This document shows, in pieces, positions 20,521 to 30,539 of a stretch of DNA of 64,000 nt. The stretch lies in contig CAJNDS010000129.1 of NCBI GenBank assembly GCA_905221605.1, positions 55,001-119,000 of the forward strand, in the 5' to 3' direction. Both the position numbers and the translations under genes were made by a program. Position 1 is the stretch's first letter. The number at the start of each line of letters is the position of its first letter. Source of the stretch: Symbiodinium natans (Eukaryota > Sar > Dinophyceae > Suessiales > Symbiodiniaceae). A model generated the notes under the pieces. It had not been told where the DNA came from, made no database searches, and was given only the letters and a program-made list of their open reading frames with translations.

Positions 20521-20637
20521 AGAGAGCTCACTGTAGGATTTGAAAAGGCTTCTTAAGGCTTATAAGGGGTTAGGCTTCACAAGGGCCTAAGGTGTTGGGC
20601 TTAAGGTGCTGTGTTTGAAGACTAAGGTTTTGGAGGC

Positions 20638-20995
20638 CCTAAACCTTAACCCTAACTCAAACTCTCAGCCCTAAGCCCTAACCCCTATAAGCCCCAAGCC
20701 CTATAAGCCCTAAACCCTAAACCCTAAACCCTAAACTTATGTGGTTGAGCGGATCTTGTCTGTTGCTTGAGCCATAGACTTGCTTGTACTTCCCGGTTAA
20801 GCTCTCTATAACCCGAAAGCCACATCGTTCACACTTCCCGCAAGCTACTGCTTCCGTGGGCTTGCAGTTGAGGGTTTAGGATATTTGCTAGACCCTAAAC
20901 CCTGAACCCTAAACCCTAAACCCTGAACCCTGAACCCTGAACCCTGAACCCTGAACCCTGAACCCGAATTTTAAACCCTAAACCCTCAACCCCCA
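20638..20995 (-). repeat. CCCTAAA/CCCTGAA arrays
   Basis: 20638-20735 and 20892-20995, the latter dominated by CCCTGAA units. A short TTTAGGG remnant lies at 20871-20880. Confidence 0.85.
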
Positions 20996-21246
20996 AAGTC
21001 CAGAACGGCCAAGGTACTACCAGCTGTCTGGCGCAGCCGTGCCACGGCCTGGTTGAACTTCTCGAACTGCTCTCGTCCTGTAATGCCTAATGCTAGGAGG
21101 CCCAGTAGTGCCATTCCCTTTTGGGGGGGGGGGGGGGTTAGGTTCCCTGCAAACCCCTGCAAGCAAAAAAGGACACCTTTTGTAGTCTGGGCAACCTAGA
21201 ATGGGAGTTTGGGTTTTAAGCCAAGTAGGGTTTTTACTGTTTGAGA

Positions 21247-21428
21247 TTCACACATGGGTACTCCCCAAACCAGGGGTACCCCTCTTCGACCCCAAATAGA
21301 ATAGAATCCCTTTCAAGTGGCCCCGCAAAAAGGACACCCCTATTTTCGGAAACCCGAAACCCGAAACCCGAAACCCTAAACCCTAAACCCTAAACCCTAA
21401 CCCCCTATTTTCGGAAGCCCCCAAATAG
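21247..21428 (-). mobile_element. Intron-like element, family J, split by CCCTAAA
   Basis: An inverted relative of the copies at 30353, 38685 and 52720 (shared CTATTTGGGGT, GGATTC, CCGAAAATAGGGG on the - strand). Its end is interrupted by a 50-bp CCCTAAA array flanked by the direct repeat CCCCTATTTTCGGAA (21337-21351 and 21402-21416). Confidence 0.7.
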
Positions 21429-21439
21429 CCTGACCCCAG

Positions 21440-21559
21440 CCGAGGTGATTGTGTTTGCGCAGCTCCTCCCTGGAGAGAGCTATATGCTCGAGGCCCGGGT
21501 GCCTCGGAACAGGGCAGCAAGAGATGCCCGGCTCTACATCAACTCAGACAAGGCCCAAG
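21440..21559 (+). CDS. Putative exon, C2-like
   Basis: It follows an acceptor (ACCCCAG) and reads EVIVFAQLLPGESYMLE then ARVPRNRAARDARLYINSD. The LLPGESYML...LYINSD pattern resembles the closing strands of calpain C2-like repeats, which would extend the calpain-like gene to here. Flanks: CCCTAAA upstream, TTTAGGG downstream. Confidence 0.55.
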
Positions 21560-21563
21560 GGGG

Positions 21564-21637
21564 AAGGGTTTAGGGTTTAGGGTTTAGGGTTAGGGTTTGG
21601 GGTTCAGCGTTTAGGGTTTAGGTTTAGGGTTTAGGGT
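21564..21637 (+). repeat. TTTAGGG array
   Basis: Begins G^GTTTAGGG at the end of the preceding exon. Confidence 0.9.
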
Positions 21638-21783
21638 GGTGCTCCAGGGACACGACCCGGCGGCTTTTCACTTGTAGGGTCAACGAGGACTGAGGGTTTG
21701 TAGGGTTTGGGGCCGTAAGAGATCTACAGGGCTTGAAGCATAGATCTGCGGGGAAGGGGCCTCTAAAGTCAGGAAATCATAAG

Positions 21784-21993
21784 ACCCCTAAACCCTAAAC
21801 CCTAAACCCTAAACCCTAAACCCTAAACCCCAAACCCTAAACCCTAAACCCTTCCAGACCCTGCAAGCCCCCGTCAACCCTCAAGTCCCACAACCCCCCC
21901 TCAATCCTAAGTCGCCATAGCCCTACATCTTTTTTTCAGCCTAAATACGACTAAATACGAAACCTCAAAAACCCTAAACCCTAAACCCTAAAC
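21784..21993 (-). repeat. CCCTAAA arrays
   Basis: Two blocks, 21784-21850 and 21965-21993, with a pyrimidine-rich spacer. They lie upstream of a possible terminal exon. Confidence 0.85.
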
Positions 21994-22039
21994 CCCTAGG
22001 GCCCAATCTAAATCTGAACCCCCTCGCCCCTCCCTTCAG

Positions 22040-22087
22040 GCCATCGTCATTGACAATCTGACAAGCCCAAGAGGTCGTCGAAGGTAG
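22040..22087 (+). CDS. Putative terminal exon with stop
   Basis: After the pyrimidine-rich acceptor CCCTTCAG the frame reads AIVIDNLTSPRGRRR and stops (TAG 22085-22087). It may end the calpain-like transcription unit. Confidence 0.4.
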   Translation, partial: AIVIDNLTSPRGRRR

Positions 22088-23614
22088 TGGCAGCACGTGC
22101 GCACAGCTCGCGAGCTCAGATGCGATTCTGGTCGAGGCCGCGGTGTTGGCTAGCGACCGCTGAAGTTCACAGTCTCAGCCTTGCCGCTTTTGACGTGGAC
22201 TTGCGGAAGTCTTCTCCTGCCACGAGTGGGTCCAGCACGTGAAGCCAGGCCCTATCCCGAGGGCCATTTCGCTCCGAATGTGCAGCATAGGACACGTCTG
22301 AGGCAGCCAAGTGCCGGCGGACGTGAAGCGACTAACAAACTAGACTGCCCCATCATGGTACATCTGCTGTTCTCGTCTGCGCCTGCGCCGAAGCGCGCAC
22401 TAAGCAGCCTCGCCCATCAGTCTGCAGAGCCGGCCAAGACGGTCCTCCGCATGACGCCGATGCGGCTCAGAACAGTCGGGACTGGTCACTAGTCGCCAGT
22501 TCAGGGTTTAGGGTTTTAGGGTTTAGGGTTTACGGTTTAGGGTTTAGGGTTTCAGAGTGTGTTGGGGATGGTGCTTCCAAGGCAGCTGCGCGCCTTCCGC
22601 GCATGCTTCTCATCTGTCTTGAGCCTCTACTCGAGGCGAGGCTGCAGGCACAGACGCTTCTTCCAGCTTCCATGAAGTCATCCTTTTGCACACCTCCACG
22701 TGCAGCATCGCTCAGCATCGTGCAGCCCAGGAGGACAAGATGTGCTTGGGGCATGCTGTGCTGAATGCTTTCAAAGCGGTGACTTCGCACCTTTCCGCAC
22801 CGGCTGAATCACCAGCACTCCAAAAGGTTCCGTGTTGAGTTGCTTTGTCTCATGTTGTCTCATCTTGTCTCATGCTTGTCTGCCGTAGCCTCTGCAACGC
22901 GGCGACCAAACCATATAGAAGCGAGAACTATAAAGTTATACTATAAAGCACCTGGCCTCGAACAACTCGACTGACGAAAGTTCAGCAGCTTCTTCGCTCG
23001 TGTGCAGTGATGGTACCTTAGACCCTAAACCCTAAACCCTAAACCCTAAACCCCAAACCCTAAACCCTAAACCCTAAACCCTAAACCCCAAGCCCGCAAC
23101 GCTGGACAGGGTTTGCAAACACGCCATGCGGACCCGAAGATGACAAAAAACGATTGCATGGTCCCCGATTTCTACGCAGGCTTGTGCGAACTTCTCTCTC
23201 GCCCCCTGTTGGGAAAATCGCTGTGCCCTAAACCCCAAAGCCTCCACCTTAAACCCTAAACCCTATAGGCCCCAAACCTCAGGATGAAGGTGAAACGTTC
23301 TTCGCCTCTGCAAAGGCTGCGGGTTTTGCGAACTAGCGCTTTGGAATGGTGAAACGTCATGACCGGCTGTGCTGGACAAAAGAAAGGAGGCAAATGAGCA
23401 ACAACAGCCTACCCCAAATCTCAAACCCTTTCCAACCGAGCAGATAGTTGTGGCCTAGACTCCTAAACCATGACACATATGAAACAGGCTTTATCCCGGG
23501 GGGGGTGGATACATCGGATGTCGCCCTAAACCCCTCAGCCCCTCAACCCCTCAACCTCAGGACAAACAGTCCGTATTAGGGATTATAACGGGAGTATGTT
23601 TTAGGGTTTAGGGT

Positions 23615-23646
<32 letters not shown>

Positions 23647-23740
23647 GGGGGTACCATAATCCCTATGAAGGACTGTTACTTAGTATAAGGGGGGAACATC
23701 CCCACCTCAACTCCTCATAAGCCCTTAGCCCGAAGCCTTG
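22088..23740. other. Intergenic or intronic stretch, no gene supported
   Basis: It holds a TTTAGGG block (22501-22550), CCCTAAA blocks (23020-23090, 23228-23270) and unique sequence with open frames up to 103 codons that I cannot relate to any family. Confidence 0.5.
23573..23703 (+). mobile_element. Intron-like element, family C, with TTTAGGG and a G-run inside
   Basis: The arms AACAGTCCGTATTAGGGATTATA and CATAATCCCTATGAAGGACT (each quoted in part) are inverted. A TTTAGGG stub and about 29 consecutive G occupy the loop. It ends GGGGGGAACATCCC. Confidence 0.75.
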
Positions 23741-23744
23741 GTTG

Positions 23745-23827
23745 CAGTCTGCGGAGGCCCCGCTCGCGGCTGGCGAGATCTGCCCCGGATGCCATCAGCA
23801 GGTGCCTGACTTGAGGCGCAAAAGCTT
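23745..23827 (+). CDS. Putative exon with CxxC
   Basis: Reads SAEAPLAAGEICPGC then HQQVPDLRRKSL and runs up to a family A element. No family is recognised; the ICPGC could be half of a zinc site. Confidence 0.4.
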
Positions 23828-23828
23828 A

Positions 23829-23936
23829 GTAGCCCGGTGGTTCCCTTTCCACTTTTGTTTTTGGTTCTGGGTCCCTTATAAAGTAACCAACCAAAAAAAG
23901 GTGCCCTTATTATAATATGGTAACTGGGCTACTAAG
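23829..23936 (+). mobile_element. Intron-like element, family A
   Basis: Inverted ends AGTAGCCCGGTGG and TAACTGGGCTACT, with CTTATAAAGTAACC and the AAAAAAAGGTGCCCTTATTA core. The best-defined family: copies at 31717, 37368, 47079 and 59634. Confidence 0.8.
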
Positions 23937-24022
23937 AAAGAGGTTTCGATGTTTTTTTGATATTCAGAAGTGGAGGGGGACTTGGGTCTTTAATACTTAA
24001 GGGTGATTTGGGAATTGGACCT

Positions 24023-24150
24023 TAACTACTATTTGCTTAAGAACCCCCTCCAAAACATAAAAGATGATAATAAGACAGAATGTGTTTGTCCTTTTGTATT
24101 TGTCATTTGTTTGTTTCTTTTTGGTGGGGGAGTCTTAAGCAAGTAGTAGC
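24023..24150 (+). mobile_element. Intron-like element, family F
   Basis: The ends ACTACTATTTGCTTAAGAAC and GTCTTAAGCAAGTAGTAG are inverted around a T/A-rich centre of about 90 bp. Confidence 0.75.
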
Positions 24151-24227
24151 CAAGGGATCCGGGTGTGAGCGCCTTTGTGTTTACCGGTGTTTAAGGGTGC
24201 CGGAGCAGTCTGGGGCCTTTCAGGTGC

Positions 24228-24290
24228 TCTAGGGTTTAGGGTTTAGGGTTTAGGGTTTAGGGTTTAGGGTTTAGGGTTTTAGGGTTTAGG
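24228..24290 (+). repeat. TTTAGGG array
   Basis: Eight or nine regular units, followed by unique sequence without a supported exon. Confidence 0.9.
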
Positions 24291-24447
24291 TACAAGATTA
24301 GAGCCACCAGTTTTTGTCTGACCGTTTGTGCTGTTTCCATGCTGTTTGAGAGCACCTGGCAGCTGTTGTGTAGTTGGCTTTGACAGGTTCCCATCATTGA
24401 TGCTACAGGCTAGCAGTTGCGTCGGGAATGCTGTTTGCATGAACATG

Positions 24448-24557
24448 TTGGTATGCTCCCCCTCTACTAACAGTCCTTAATAGGGATTATAACAGGGGGG
24501 GGGGGTACTACAATCCCTGTTAAGGACTGTCATGTCAGTACAAGGGGGGAACATCCC
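24448..24557 (+). mobile_element. Intron-like element, family C
   Basis: Outer ends TTGGTATGCTCCCCC and GGGGGGAACATCCCAA, and inner arms CAGTCCTTAATAGGGATTA and AATCCCTGTTAAGGACTG, around a G-run. Confidence 0.8.
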
Positions 24558-24670
24558 AATGAGCATGCCTGGTGAGTACAATTAATCGAGGTTCAGACGT
24601 GGAGCAGGTCGTTGGAACACATCGCCCAAAGCGTTCCACGACGCCGAAACTTACCTGGCAAAAGCTGCCT

Positions 24671-24715
24671 TTAGGGTTTAGGGTTTAGGGCTTAGGGCTT
24701 AGGGCTTAGGGCTTT
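24671..24715 (+). repeat. TTTAGGG/CTTAGGG array
   Basis: The first units are TTTAGGG, the last are CTTAGGG. It lies just after a possible small exon (24580-24668, reading SPKAFHDAETYLAKAA). Confidence 0.8.
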
Positions 24716-25170
24716 TGGAGCACGGGAACAGACTGCCGGGCAGCACGTGTCTTCAGGAAGCAGTTGTGCTCTCTGTGCAAAACAGAATTTGCTGCATCAC
24801 CACCAGGACTGGTCATACGTGCGACAGAGGCCCTAACCTTCTTTGCACGCCCATGACTAGGATAACCCCTGAGATGCAGAACTCTCAAAACAGCCATAAT
24901 TAAACTTCGAGGTCGGAATCTCCAAGCTTCCAAGCCCTGACTTTCAACGATGATCGCCATGTCCGGCCTGTCCATGGACAACCTTGAACCCCGTGGCAAG
25001 ACCCAAGCGAGAAATTCCTGGGCCCAAACACGGGCCTTCCAACCCCGGTGCTTCTGAGCCCAGAAGCTCTGTCCAGGCGTCACATGAAGCGCTGTTGCCC
25101 GGAGCAGCTTCCAGAGCGCGCCGTGGATGATCTGGAGGCGGGCCTTCGGCGGTGATGTCCTTATGATGTC
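24706..25170 (-). CDS. Long - strand open frame, unrecognised
   Basis: The frame is open from about 25170 down to 24706 and reads among others ARLQIIHGALWKLLRATALH and GWKARVWAQEFLAWVLPRG. Composition is plausible for coding but I know no family. It is the only host-like - strand candidate; it could be an old transposon fragment or chance. Confidence 0.25.
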   Translation of the reverse strand, partial: DIIRTSPPKARLQIIHGALWKLLRATALHVTPGQSFWAQKHRGWKARVWAQEFLAWVLPRGSRLSMDRPDMAIIVESQGLEAWRFRPRSLIMAVLRVLHLRGYPSHGRAKKVRASVARMTSPGGDAANSVLHREHNCFLKTRAARQSVPVLQKP

Positions 25171-25688
25171 GTTTATTCCACACTATCAACAACTTGCTTG
25201 AACACGGTTACCCTAATCCCTAGACCTTGCATTTGCTTGTGCATTTACATGGTCATCCCTCCCCCGTCCCCCAATGCCCATTCCAAGTGGTCCTGTGTCG
25301 GCCCACCGCGAAATTTGGTCATGTTCTTTCAATGTCGTTTACACTAACTCAACCTATCTGTGTCTACTAATATGTACATTACCTATATAGACACATTGTG
25401 ACACAACGTACATATATGACAACTCTGTATCCAGAAGTTAGTTGTGAACCCTCCTGCGTTTAGGAAGCACAGGGGTGCTGAGACTTTTCAGAGGCTTTGT
25501 TTGTTGAAAATGTCTCAGCTCGCCCCGCCCTCCCCCCCCCCCCTCCCGCATCTTAGGAGGACGCAGCATGACAGACAGCATCCAAACCGGAACCTGAAAT
25601 CGACTTCATCATTTCAGGAGGGAAGCCGCGTGCATAGTTTGTTTCACTGTACCCAATATATATATATATCCTTCCATGCTCTTGGTTA

Positions 25689-25764
25689 GCAGGGAATGAG
25701 GGAATTGGGGCCCTATAATCCCTCAAAGGGAAACTATAGGGCCCTCATTCCCTCATTTCCCTGC
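25689..25764. mobile_element. Short palindromic element, family G-like
   Basis: GCAGGGAATGAGGGAATTGG pairs with CATTCCCTCATTTCCCTGC, and inner GGGCCCTATAA/TATAGGGCCC arms pair too. It shares the GGGAATGAGGGAAT end with 33722 and 54066. Confidence 0.65.
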
Positions 25765-25885
25765 GTTTAGGGTCGTGCTATGTGTAGTCTTGCACCGGAG
25801 TCAAAGATGGTCTTGCTGAAGAGCATGCTTGCAATGCATGCCGATTGGGAAGCATCTTAGGGACCAGTCGCCATAGAAAAAAACT

Positions 25886-26105
25886 TTTAAATCTTAAACC
25901 TAAACCCTGAACCCTAAACCCTAAACCCTAAACCCTCAACTCATGCACTGGAAGCTGTGCCCAGGCCCGTCGTGCAGCGCGCAAGGCGGCGAGCGAGGAG
26001 GAGGGCGAGCTAGTGGGCTAGGTTTAGGGTTTAGGGTTTAGGGCTTAGGGCTTAGGGTTTAGGGTTTAGGGTTTAGGGTTTAGGGTTTAGGGTTTAGGGT
26101 TTAGG
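25886..26105. repeat. CCCTAAA array, 78-bp island, TTTAGGG array
   Basis: CCCTAAA at 25890-25940 and TTTAGGG at 26019-26105. The island includes ARKAASEEEGELVG in one frame and ends GGGCTAG^GTTTAGGG. Confidence 0.75.
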
Positions 26106-26149
26106 GTTGTGGAACGATGCCTTTGACAACGGCGGTTCCGTGAGTGTTT

Positions 26150-26420
26150 TCGGGTGTAAGGAGAGTCTTATGGAGTTTCGGGTTTATAGGGTTTATAGGG
26201 TTTAAGGAGGGTCCTAGGGGTTTAGGGTTTATACTGTTTTCGGGTTTAAGGAGAGTCTTGCGGGGTTTAGGGTTTATAGGGTTTATAGGGTTTATGGGGT
26301 TGATAAGGGGTTTATTTACACGGTTTATAAGGTTTATGGGGTCTATGGGGTTTATGGGGTTTATGGGGTTTAAGGAGATTCTTGGGGGTTGAGGGTTGAG
26401 GGTTTAGGGGTTAGCGTTTG
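26150..26420 (+). repeat. Degenerate GGGTTTAT array
   Basis: Tandem GGGGTTTAT/GGGTTTATA units with a coarser duplication of about 100 bp (GTTTTCGGGT...AAGGAGAGTCTT occurs twice). Its open frame is a repeat artefact. Confidence 0.85.
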
Positions 26421-26477
26421 GGGTTGATAGGGTTTACAGGGTTTGCAGAGTTTTTAGAGTTTTTGGTCTAGAAAGCT

Positions 26478-26612
26478 GTATGCAGAAGAATTCTTTGCGA
26501 AGCGCGTGCTATACACTGGGTGAGTCGTGATGACATGCTTCATTACCGACAGGATTGGATCAGCGAGGAGGAGGCCCGATCTTCAGTCGGACTTGTGTGT
26601 TCGGGGATTCAG
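26478..26612 (+). CDS. Putative exon pair (unrecognised)
   Basis: KLYAEEFFAKRVLYTG, then GTGAGT at 26519, then after CCGACAG the frame DWISEEEARSSVGLVCSGIQ. If both are exons, the intron between them is only about 33 bp, so they may instead be one exon in another reading. Confidence 0.35.
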
Positions 26613-26934
26613 GTGAGCGAGGGGATCTGTTCAAGTTGCATGACGACGTGCAGGTCCGGCGACCAAGCCGAACTCAAAACTGCATGGTGTAGACTTTCTA
26701 AATCTGGATTGTGCGTAGTTCCTGTCGCTGCATTCCGCGCTGTGATTGAACCCGCTCTGGTGCCCTGAGTTCAAGGAGACTTCACACCAAGAGGTTGATT
26801 ACTCCTCTTGGCGGCTACTTTCACTTTCATGGCGAACTGAAGCAGTCACGTCTGTAAGTGTAGCAGATTCGCAGGGTCTAGAGCCTCGCTGTCACCAAAA
26901 CTCTCTTAGACACTTGCCGCTTAAACCTACTACA

Positions 26935-27034
26935 TTGGGATGTTCCCCCTTCTACTAGCAGTCCGTAATAGGGATTATAAGGGGGGTACTCTAATCCCTA
27001 TTCAGGACTGTAAGTACAAAGAGGGGCGTCCCAA
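26935..27034 (+). mobile_element. Intron-like element, family C
   Basis: Ends TTGGGATGTTCCCCC and GGGGCGTCCCAA, and arms AGTCCGTAATAGGGATTATA and TCTAATCCCTATTCAGGACT. CTACTA lies close to both borders (26927-26932 and 27035-27040) as a possible target duplication. Confidence 0.8.
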
Positions 27035-27069
27035 CTACTAAGCCCTGAACCCTTTAAACCGTCCGGCAG

Positions 27070-27156
27070 GTCCGGGATGCTGCGCTGAAATCTTTCGCGG
27101 CAGTCGAGGCCAGCGCACAACGAGCGATTGAAACTTGGGGGGCTTGGAACGTAATA
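27070..27156 (+). CDS. Putative exon (unrecognised)
   Basis: Acceptor CGGCAG. Reads VRDAALKSFAAVEASAQR then AIETWGAWNVI and runs into a family D element. Alanine-rich and probably helical. Confidence 0.5.
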
Positions 27157-27330
27157 GAGGGGTCGGAATAATCACTCATGGGGTGTAGGGTTTAGGGTTG
27201 AGGGTTTAGGGTTTTGGGTTTTGGGTTTAGGGGTCGGAATACTTACTAATAGTATTACCTTATTTTCCCTTTGTGTTTTTTCGAGAGTAACCCCAAAACC
27301 CTATTCTAATCTTTCAGGTCCCTGTAGTAG
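27157..27330 (+). mobile_element. Intron-like element, family D, with TTTAGGG insert
   Basis: The 5' end GGGGTCGGAATA occurs twice (27159-27170, 27230-27241) on either side of a 50-bp TTTAGGG block. The remainder is a normal D element ending CTATTCTAATCTTTCAGG. Confidence 0.75.
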
Positions 27331-27689
27331 ATTGAGACTTTGGGGCTTGCTGTTAGCTTTAGACAATGGAGGAAGATTTGCAGGGCGATACCCCTTAAAG
27401 AACATTGCTTAAACTTAGGGGCCGAAAATGAAAAATCACATAAACATAAGGATCCTACTGTTGGCGTATCAGGGCACCTATAAGGGGGATTCTGAAAAAA
27501 CACGTATTTGCAGAATCCTCTTTTTTTGTCGCTTTTGGTCTCCCAGCCTAATATGGCTGTGCTTGATATTTGAGAATGAGCACGTGTCATCATGTCCTCG
27601 CCTTTCTACGTTAAGTGGCTAGTACCACGGAGAAAAATACACAGACGGGCTTGTTCACGCCTGAAGTGCGTACTACCAAGAGCCCTATT

Positions 27690-27991
27690 GCTAAGGGTTG
27701 GAGGTTCTAGTTACCCTAAACCCTAAACCCTAAACCCTAAACCCTAAACCCTAAACCCTAAACCCTAAACCCTAAACCCTAAACCCTAAACCCTAAACCC
27801 TAAACCCTAAACCCTACACAAGACACTCCCAAGCTTTGGGAGGATCCGCTCCTTCGACAAGCTCTGGAGCTGCGCTTCGGGGCAGACCAAGGCCACCCCA
27901 ACATCTTTTCGTGGGGGGGTTCCCAAGAAAGGGTTTAGGGTTTAGGGTTTAGGGTTTAGGGTTTAGGGTAACTAGAACCTCCAACCATTAG
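27690..27991. mobile_element. Inverted-repeat structure enclosing arrays and a coding island
   Basis: GGTTGGAGGTTCTAGTTACC (27696-27715) is exactly inverted at 27967-27986, and the match continues into the arrays: CCCTAAA at 27714-27813, TTTAGGG at 27931-27969. Between them lies the 27834-27920 island. Outer CTAA...TTAG ends and TTG on both sides (27688-27690, 27992-27994) could be element ends and a 3-bp target duplication. Confidence 0.6.
27834..27920 (+). CDS. Putative exon inside the inverted-repeat structure
   Basis: It follows CCCAAG and reads LWEDPLLRQALELRF then GADQGHPNIFSWG. Strong codon-like third positions. No family is known. It may be a normal exon or a captured fragment. Confidence 0.45.
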
Positions 27992-27999
27992 TTGTTGTG

Positions 28000-28535
28000 G
28001 GGTTAGGGGTTTATGGGGTCTTAAAGGGTGGTGGGGTTTTCCCAAAAAAGGGTTTTGAGAGTTTTTTGAGCGTTTTAGGGTGTGCAGGGTTTATTATAGG
28101 TGAGTCAGGCCACATTTGTTTGTGGGGGTTTCCCAAGACAGGGTTTACAGGGGTTCGGGTGCAAAGAGTACAAGATTTATAGGGATTAGAAGGTTTACGG
28201 GGTTTATAGGGTTTGGAGGGTTTAAGGGGTTTACTGGGCTTAGAGGGTTTATAAGGTTTATGGGGCTTTATAGGGCTTATAGGGATTTCTGGGGCTTTAT
28301 AGGGTTTATAGTTTATAGAGTTTAGTATTTAGGGTGTAAAGATTACGGTTTCTTCTTGTCTGGGAGCCTGTACGCATTTTCGTTTTTAGGGGTTTGGGCT
28401 TGTAGGGAATAGGTACCAGAATGCTGGGTTGGGAGCTCTCTGGTCAGTTCTGAACCATGAGAGGGTTGAGGGTTTCGGGTTTTAGGTTTAGGGTTCAGGG
28501 TTAAGGTTTAGGGTTTAGGGTTTAGAGTTTAGGGT
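28000..28535 (+). repeat. Degenerate GGGTTTAT and TTTAGGG repeats
   Basis: Loosely repeated GGGTTTATAGG text (28000-28330) followed by a more regular block at 28449-28535. A spaced duplicate TTTCCCAAGA/AAAAAGGGTTT lies at 28040 and 28128. Confidence 0.75.
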
Positions 28536-28704
28536 GCCTCTGGGGGGGCTCCACATACAAGGCTACAAAGGGCTGCATTCTCACAGGGACCCCTTAGGAG
28601 AGACGCCATTTTGGAGAACCTGGCCATCTAAAACCGCAGGGCTATTCGGATCTTGAGGCTTCAGAAGCAGAGTGCCCCTTGCTGCCTTGGTGGGAGCCGC
28701 GGTG

Positions 28705-28780
28705 TAGGGTTTAGGGTTTAGGGTTTAGGGTTTAGGGTTTAGGGTTTAGGGTTTAGGGTTTAGGGTTTAGGGTTTAGGGT
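28705..28780 (+). repeat. TTTAGGG array
   Basis: Eleven regular units. The 170 bp before it are unique, with no assignable frame. Confidence 0.9.
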
Positions 28781-28797
28781 TGGTTTCTAGCTCACAG

Positions 28798-28905
28798 GCT
28801 ACTGTCGGGCCTGCACCGACTGGTTCCTGCACAGCAGTCAACATGCCTTGAATGAAGTGATCTGCCCCAAGTTGTCAAATGCCCCTGGATGGAAATTTCA
28901 AGGAA
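28798..28905 (+). CDS. Putative exon with YCRAC motif
   Basis: After CTCACAG the frame reads YCRACTDWFLHSSQHAL then NEVICPKLSNAPGWKFQ. Cys spacing (C-x2-C ... C) hints at a metal site, but the family is unknown. Confidence 0.45.
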
Positions 28906-29045
28906 ACGACTTCAACCTTAATATCTCACGGCCCTATAACCCCATAAAATTCCTGAAGCAAGATATGTAAACCCCATGACTATGACCGCCCTTCAAGGCC
29001 TTCTGATTGATTGCCCTAAGTTCGGTCGAAGAGTCCCGAAGTTGA

Positions 29046-29300
29046 GACCCTAAACCCTAAACCCCAAACCCTAAACTTTAATTCCTAAACCCTAAACCCT
29101 AAACCCTAAACCCAAAAAGCCCTGGTGAGAGACACAGCACCGAGGCGGGCTCCGCCGAACGCCGGCGGAGGCGGGATCTTTGCCTTAGGTTGGGGTTTAG
29201 GGTTTAGGGTTTAGGGTTTAGGGTTTAGGGTTTAGGGCTGAGGGTTTAGGGTTCAGGGTTTAGGGTTTAGGGTTTAGGGTTTAGGGTTTAGGGTGTATAG
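29046..29300. repeat. CCCTAAA array, 70-bp island, TTTAGGG array
   Basis: CCCTAAA at 29046-29115 and TTTAGGG at 29187-29300. The island frame SPGERHSTEAGSAERRRR is possible coding, low confidence. Confidence 0.75.
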
Positions 29301-29512
29301 GACTCAGGGTTTATGTTTTTATCTTTTCAGAGTTGCGGTTTTTAGGATTTCGAGTGCAGCATGTAGGGTTTAGGGTTCTGCGCTGCTGAAAAGGACGTCT
29401 TAAATGGGCTGTAATTTCCACGTACATGGCGTGGGTGCTGCACTGGGCGAACTCGGAAATATCAGAGCCTGAGCTGTCAGCAGGCAGTCCTTCAATATCC
29501 TAGACCCTATGC

Positions 29513-29765
29513 CCCAGACCCTAAACCCTAAACCCTAGGGTTCGTGTGCTTCAGCCGCTCATGAAAGTGTGCGCCGCGTCCGAGGTTGCCGAAGCTCTTG
29601 GTGGCAAGTATCGTGGAAAGCCCGAGGCTGGGTGCTAGTTCGGGTTTATAAATAGGGTTTAGGGTTTAGGGTTTGGGTTTAGGGTTTAGCGTCTAGAGTT
29701 TAGGGTTTAGGGTTTAGGGTTTATCGTTTAGGGTTTAGGGTTTAGGGTTTAGGGTTTAGGGTAAA
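29513..29765. repeat. CCCTAAA, terminal exon, TTTAGGG
   Basis: A short CCCTAAA block ends CCCTAG before the exon at 29540; TTTAGGG at 29645-29765 follows it. Confidence 0.75.
29540..29638 (+). CDS. Putative terminal exon with stop
   Basis: Reads VRVLQPLMKVCAASEV then AEALGGKYRGKPEAGC and stops at TAG 29636-29638. It could close the unnamed gene whose exons are scattered over 23.7-29.6 kb. Confidence 0.45.
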   Translation, partial: VRVLQPLMKVCAASEVAEALGGKYRGKPEAGC

Positions 29766-30052
29766 GAACACTCTTGCCGGGCTTAGGGTATAGGGCCTAG
29801 GGTTTAGGGGGGGTTCGAGCGAAATAGTTAACCAAGTAGTTTGGCTGTGGGGTTGCTATGGTTTTTTGTTGGAGGTAAGGGGTTTTGGAGGTTTGTGGCA
29901 TGTGCGTTCGAGACTCGGAGCATGGAGTTTGGGATTTCTGCTGTGCTGGCGAACTGCGTGCATTCGTGAGTGCATCGGCTGTAAGGCAACACCGTTGAGC
30001 TGGGAAGGGTACTCAGGCATCAAAACTGAACTTAAGCTTGAACTCGCCGTCC

Positions 30053-30235
30053 TTTATTATTATTATTATTGCTGTTATCATTATTATTATTAGTATTATT
30101 AGTATGATTAGTATTATTAGTATTATTAGTATTATCAGTATTATTAGTATTATTAGTATTATTAGTCTTCTTCTCATTATTACTCTTATTTTTGTTATTA
30201 TAATTATTCTGATTATGATTATTATGCTTGCGTGG
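30053..30235. repeat. ATT/AGTATT trinucleotide microsatellite
   Basis: Mainly TTA TTA GTA units. The apparent Ile/Ser or Asn/Thr proteins in all frames are artefacts. Confidence 0.95.
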
Positions 30236-30352
30236 GAGCAATGTGGCTGTGTGGACCATGCCGAGATCCCTCTTGCTTGATGATTCTACCGCTCAGCACT
30301 TAGGCCTCTTCTTGGGGTTCTTACATGTCTCGTGTTGGCAGTCAAGCGCCAC

Positions 30353-30455
30353 ATATGGGGGTTGCCGAAAATAGGGGGGGTCACTTTAGGGGGATTCCGT
30401 TCTATTTGGGGTATGACAGGGGTACCCGCAATTTTCGAACACTCCCATATATGGA
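30353..30455 (+). mobile_element. Intron-like element, family J
   Basis: Contains CCGAAAATAGGGGGG, GGATTCCGTTCTATTTGGGG and GGGGTACCCGCAATTTTCG. The two AAAAT..CG ends are inverted. Confidence 0.65.
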
Positions 30456-30539
30456 TAGACTGAAGCAGAGTGTGGCTACTGTTCCAACAACCCTAAACCC
30501 TAAACCCGAAAACCCTAAACTCTAAACCCTAAACCCTAG

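Noticed and set aside
22181-22492. A 103-codon + strand ORF after the calpain region
   Set aside because: No domain, no convincing splice borders, and composition compatible with chance in GC-rich DNA.
30032-30280. Asn/Thr-rich and Ile-rich ORFs
   Set aside because: Translation of an ATT trinucleotide microsatellite.
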